DNA of 8,244 nucleotides from DATAYF01 sp036272735 (GTDB lineage Bacteria; Chloroflexota; Ktedonobacteria; Ktedonobacterales; Ktedonobacteraceae), in the NCBI GenBank assembly GCA_036272735.1, contig DATAYF010000067.1, positions 1 through 8,244 of the forward strand, given 5' to 3'. The translations under genes were made by a program, and so were the position numbers. Of the stretch, positions 6,078 through 8,244 are shown one piece after another. Each line of letters begins with the position of its first letter. Within the stretch, counting starts at the first letter, position 1. The notes beneath the pieces are model-generated. The model did no database searches. It was not told where the DNA came from and saw nothing but the letters and a program-made list of their open reading frames with translations.

Positions 6078-6713
6078 GTGTCATCTGTAAAATCTTCGCA
6101 GCTCGTCTATTCAACGGTGGCTGACACATGGCTCTGGATGCAGCCCGATCTGCTGATGCGTATCATTCCCATGGGAATCATCCCCATCCTCTATATCGTT
6201 ATTTTCCATCTGCCCTTTTCTTTCCTGGGGCTGACACTGCACAATGCTTTTCCGCAATTACTCATCGGCCTTGGTGCTGGCATCATCATGGCGATCTTCT
6301 CTATTCTCTACCGCATGTATATTATCGGACCAGGGTTTCGCCGCTCAACCTTCAATGATCAGGTGGTGCAAACATTTTTTTACCTGATCATCAATGCTCC
6401 TGTTGAAGAACTCTTTTTTCGCGGCTTCATGCTCGGCATGATTACACAATGGTCGGGCTCGCTCGTGCTAGGCTGGTTCGTGAGCACTGCTGTATATACG
6501 CTCTACCATCGCCTGGGCAAGTGGAACTGGCGTAGTGTTGGCGGCGTTGGCCTGGCGGGCATTGTCTTCAGCCTGGTGTACCTCATCCAACCGGGTCCGC
6601 GCACGTTATTAGCTGCCATTATCGTCCATGGCTTTGCTACCAGCGGCTTCCTCAGTTGGGGAGACGAGGCGCTCTATCAACGCTGGAAACGCAAACATGC
6701 CATCCAACAATAG
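6078..6713 (+). CDS. CPBP family intramembrane metalloprotease-like protein
   Basis: A polytopic membrane protein of the CPBP/Abi (CAAX protease and bacteriocin-processing) family. With GTG 6078 it has 211 aa. There are about six hydrophobic segments, at roughly residues 29-46, 60-80, 95-110, 126-143, 158-172 and 176-192. Motif 1, EExxxR, is intact in PVEELFFRGF (E110, E111, R115). Motif 2, FxxxH, appears as YTLYH (Y140, H144). Motif 3 keeps its histidine (H184 in IIVHGFATSG), but the usual Asn/Asp four residues later is Thr. Family members cleave prenylated or peptide substrates within the membrane, but bacterial substrates are mostly unknown. GTG 6078 is preferred because AGAAGAGG (6063-6070) lies 7 nt upstream and the TATAAT at 6023-6028 would place the transcript start after ATG 6027. 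If that promoter is wrong, ATG 6027 (228 aa) or GTG 6018 (231 aa) are alternatives. Confidence 0.8.
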   Translation: MSSVKSSQLVYSTVADTWLWMQPDLLMRIIPMGIIPILYIVIFHLPFSFLGLTLHNAFPQLLIGLGAGIIMAIFSILYRMYIIGPGFRRSTFNDQVVQTFFYLIINAPVEELFFRGFMLGMITQWSGSLVLGWFVSTAVYTLYHRLGKWNWRSVGGVGLAGIVFSLVYLIQPGPRTLLAAIIVHGFATSGFLSWGDEALYQRWKRKHAIQQ

Positions 6714-6773
6714 GGTATGTTTGCCACGCCCCAAATCTGCTCTTGAGCCGGACGCTATTCAGATCGATCCTCA

Positions 6774-6822
6774 ATATTGATGAGTATGTATGTGTCCGGG
6801 ACACATACATACTCATCAATAT
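6774..6822. repeat. 49-bp near-perfect palindrome (24-bp arms)
   Basis: Positions 6774-6797 and 6799-6822 are exact reverse complements around a single G at 6798; the centre reads GTGTCCGGGACAC. It starts 60 bp after the CPBP stop codon. Downstream is GATTTTATC, so a transcript could fold into a 24-bp hairpin followed by a short U-tract, and a terminator role for the CPBP gene is possible. Alternatives are a palindromic repeat family, or a cruciform or protein-binding site. It lies about 10 bp upstream of the predicted left boundary of the IS200/IS605-type element, apparently outside it. Confidence 0.85.
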
Positions 6823-6848
6823 GATTTTATCTTAACTGCGTCGTAAAA

Positions 6849-6869
6849 CCTCTGGCTTTAGACATGGGG
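6849..6869 (+). other. Imperfect left-end hairpin of the IS element
   Basis: CCTC-TG-G-C, a TTTA loop, then G-A-CA-T-GGGG folds into a stem. CCTC pairs with GGGG (one T-G wobble), T6865 is unpaired, TG pairs with CA, there is a G/A mismatch, and C-G closes the loop. Y1 transposases of the IS200/IS605 group recognise single-stranded subterminal hairpins with an extruded T in the stem, and this structure has that form. The bases just 5' of the foot (GTAAAA, 6843-6848) occupy the place of the guide sequence. Confidence 0.5.
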
Positions 6870-6910
6870 ATATAAGACGCGTTCCTTGTTTGGGGCTTGG
6901 GTCGTGGGGC

Positions 6911-6939
6911 TTGACATGGCATTGCATTGACGTTAGGAT
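6911..6939 (+). promoter_or_regulatory. Promoter of the RHH-tnpB operon
   Basis: A perfect -35 TTGACA (6911-6916) and TAGGAT (6934-6939, 4 of 6) are separated by 17 bp. Transcription would begin at about 6946, which is the A of the RHH gene's ATG, so the mRNA could be leaderless. If the true start were further upstream, AGGA (6935-6938, 7 nt before ATG) could serve as a ribosome-binding site. A direct repeat, TGGGGCTTG at 6891-6899 and 6905-6913, overlaps the first bases of the -35 and could be an operator. Confidence 0.55.
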
Positions 6940-6945
6940 GAGGTC

Positions 6946-7125
6946 ATGAATAAGCAGCAAGAACACCCGTTTAAGGCTCGTATACCGCAATCTGTGTGGG
7001 ATGAATTAGAGCAACTGGCACAGGATGAGGAACGGTCCATCAATTGGGAGATTGTCCAGGCGATACGCGAACGTGTTACTCGTCACAAGAAAGGTAGGAA
7101 GCCAGCGCGCCATGAAGAGCTATAA
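6946..7125 (+). CDS. Arc-type ribbon-helix-helix DNA-binding protein
   Basis: A 59-aa protein (MNKQQEHPFKARIPQSVW...). FKARIPQSV (9-17) is the DNA-contacting beta strand, VWDELEQLAQDEE (17-29) is helix A, RSIN (30-33) is the typical turn, and WEIVQAIRERV (34-44) is helix B. A basic tail follows (RHKKGRKPARHEEL). The pattern 'RxP..v...L..lA..e.RSxN.EI..aI.e' is that of Arc/MetJ-class repressors, which bind DNA as dimers at short direct or inverted repeats. It overlaps the start of tnpB by 14 nt in a different frame, so the two are probably translated from one mRNA, perhaps coupled. The likely role is autoregulation of the operon. A part in transposition or target choice cannot be excluded but is not indicated. 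Confidence 0.75.
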   Translation: MNKQQEHPFKARIPQSVWDELEQLAQDEERSINWEIVQAIRERVTRHKKGRKPARHEEL

Positions 7126-8244
7126 ATACCGCTTGTATCCTACCCATAAGCAGACGAACACATTGCAGTGGACGCTTGACCGTTGCCGAGAACTCTACAA
7201 CGCTGGTTTGCAAGAACGCCGTGAGATGTACAAGTACACTGGCAAAGGCACGAACTACAACGCACAAGCGAACCAGTTACCTGAGATCAAAGAAATGAGA
7301 GAGGAGTACAAAGAGATACACTCTCAGGTCTTGCAGAATGTGCTGAAACGCGTTGAAGGAGCCTTCAAAGACTTCTTTCGACGTGTGAAGAACGGTGAGA
7401 TCCCTGGACATCCACGATTTCAGGGACGTGAGCGCTTTGATAGCTTCACCTTTCCACAAGCAGGCTTCTCGCTTGAAGGGAATAAGCTGGTCCTCTCAAA
7501 AATTGGGCATATCAAGATCAAGTTGCATCGAGAGGTACAAGGCAAAGTCAAAACCTGCACGGTGAAACGAGAGGGTGACCATTGGTATGTGTGCCTTGCC
7601 TGTGAAGTGGAAGCCTGCCCACGCTTGCCCTATACGAATGATGCTATCGGCATTGACCTTGGTGTCTCCAAACTAGCCACGCTTTCCACTGGCGATGTGA
7701 TCGAGCACCCGCGAAACTATCGCAAGGCAGAGAAGAAACTTGCAGCAGCACAACAAGCTTTGTCGAGAAAGAAGCGTGGCTCTCATCGACGCAAGAACGC
7801 CGTGAGGGTTGTGGCTCGTCTGCATCGCAAGACCCGCAACCAACGAGCAGACTACTTGCACAAGCATTCACGTTGGTTGGTGGACACGTACGAAACGATT
7901 GTGTTTGAGGATATCGCACCATCTAACTTGTCCAAACGTGCGAAACCCAAACAGGACGAGGATGGCAAGTACCTCCCAAACGGTGCCAGTGCGAAATCTG
8001 GCTTGAACAAAAGTATCTTGGATGCTGGGTGGCATCAATTCATCACTTTCTGTCAGTACAAAGCGGAAGATGCTGGTACGACGGTAGTGTTGGTTGATCC
8101 CAGATATACCAGCCAGATATGCAGCAGTTGTGGAACCATCGTCAAGAAGGAGCTATCTGAACGGTGGCATTCCTGTGCATGTGGGTGTGAACTGGACAGG
8201 GACCACAATGCTGCATTGAACATCAAAAATCTTTGGGTGGGTAG
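7112..8244 (+). CDS. tnpB: TnpB, RNA-guided RuvC endonuclease of an IS200/IS605-type element (3' end cut by window)
   Basis: Open from ATG 7112 to the window edge: 377 complete codons plus two bases, with no stop codon in frame; the final TAG of the window is out of frame. TnpB proteins are nucleases guided by an RNA made from the element's right end; they cut the donor or empty site and so help retain the element. The N-terminus MKSYKYRLYPTHKQ is typical. PGHPRFQGRERFDSFTFPQ (about 98-116) is a family hallmark. The RuvC triad is intact: D182 in GIDLGVSKLATLS, E266 in VFEDIAPSNL, and Asp in LDRDHNAALNIKN (D362/D364). A zinc-ribbon lies between the second and third RuvC motifs: C337-x2-C340 and C355-x-C357, with a further C359. 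GGTAGGAAG (7093-7101) can serve as ribosome-binding site. By length, only a short tail should be missing. Nothing suggests decay: no frameshift or internal stop. Confidence 0.9.
   Translation, partial: MKSYKYRLYPTHKQTNTLQWTLDRCRELYNAGLQERREMYKYTGKGTNYNAQANQLPEIKEMREEYKEIHSQVLQNVLKRVEGAFKDFFRRVKNGEIPGHPRFQGRERFDSFTFPQAGFSLEGNKLVLSKIGHIKIKLHREVQGKVKTCTVKREGDHWYVCLACEVEACPRLPYTNDAIGIDLGVSKLATLSTGDVIEHPRNYRKAEKKLAAAQQALSRKKRGSHRRKNAVRVVARLHRKTRNQRADYLHKHSRWLVDTYETIVFEDIAPSNLSKRAKPKQDEDGKYLPNGASAKSGLNKSILDAGWHQFITFCQYKAEDAGTTVVLVDPRYTSQICSSCGTIVKKELSERWHSCACGCELDRDHNAALNIKNLWVG

Larger units (their letters stand above)
6837..8244 (+). mobile_element. IS200/IS605-superfamily element (TnpB type, no TnpA), right end outside window
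   Basis: The element carries tnpB preceded by a small RHH gene, with no HUH-type tnpA in the window, as in IS1341-like elements moved in trans. The left boundary is estimated from an imperfect hairpin at 6849-6869 and a TTAAC at 6832-6836 that could be the cleavage tetra/pentanucleotide. The right end, which should contain a second hairpin and the guide (omega/re) RNA region overlapping the tnpB 3' end, is beyond the window. The boundary is inference; the gene content is direct. Confidence 0.6.

Noticed and set aside
7112..8244. TnpB as a nuclease-dead exapted regulator (TldR-like)
   Set aside because: All three RuvC acidic motifs are present (D182, E266, D362/D364) and the frame is unbroken, so an active nuclease is the simpler reading.

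Overview
The window looks like a chromosomal stretch from a Ktedonobacteria-type member of the Chloroflexota. This rests on my recognition of the gene families: a DUF6483-like gene next to gltX, a short inorganic-pyrophosphatase-like protein, a YggT protein with a long Pro/Gln-rich N-terminus, and an insertion-sequence-rich background. No rRNA or other marker gene is present, so the taxonomy is an inference. I see no tRNA, rRNA, CRISPR array or phage genes.

Layout. Positions 1-443 hold no gene but contain a 142-bp MITE-like element with perfect 18-bp terminal inverted repeats and a TA target duplication inside CTAG sites, the signature of IS630-type mobility. A BFN/DUF151 bifunctional-nuclease-domain protein follows (444-971, +). 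It converges on a minus-strand pair: lysA (diaminopimelate decarboxylase, last step of lysine synthesis), then a YggT-family membrane protein. Divergent from lysA, on the plus strand, are a 117-aa pyrophosphatase-like protein, gltX (glutamyl-tRNA synthetase), a probable gltX terminator hairpin, a DUF6483-like helical protein, and a CPBP/Abi-type membrane protease. In front of the CPBP gene lie four TTAACA-like hexamers at 10-11 bp intervals. They resemble a PhoP/PhoB-type box and sit upstream of a perfect TATAAT.

The right end (about 6714-8244) is accessory. A 49-bp near-perfect palindrome (24-bp arms, 1-nt centre) comes first. It is followed by the left end of an IS200/IS605-superfamily element: an imperfect hairpin with an unpaired T, then a consensus-like promoter. 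The promoter drives a 59-aa Arc-type ribbon-helix-helix protein whose 3' end overlaps by 14 nt the start of tnpB. TnpB has a complete RuvC triad and a zinc-ribbon, and it is still open where the window stops. There is no tnpA in the window.

Most of the housekeeping genes are ordinary. The parts most worth following up are the RHH-TnpB overlapping operon with a possible leaderless, self-regulated promoter; the predicted TAM/cleavage site at the element's left end; the Pho-box-like promoter of the CPBP gene; and the palindrome beside the element.
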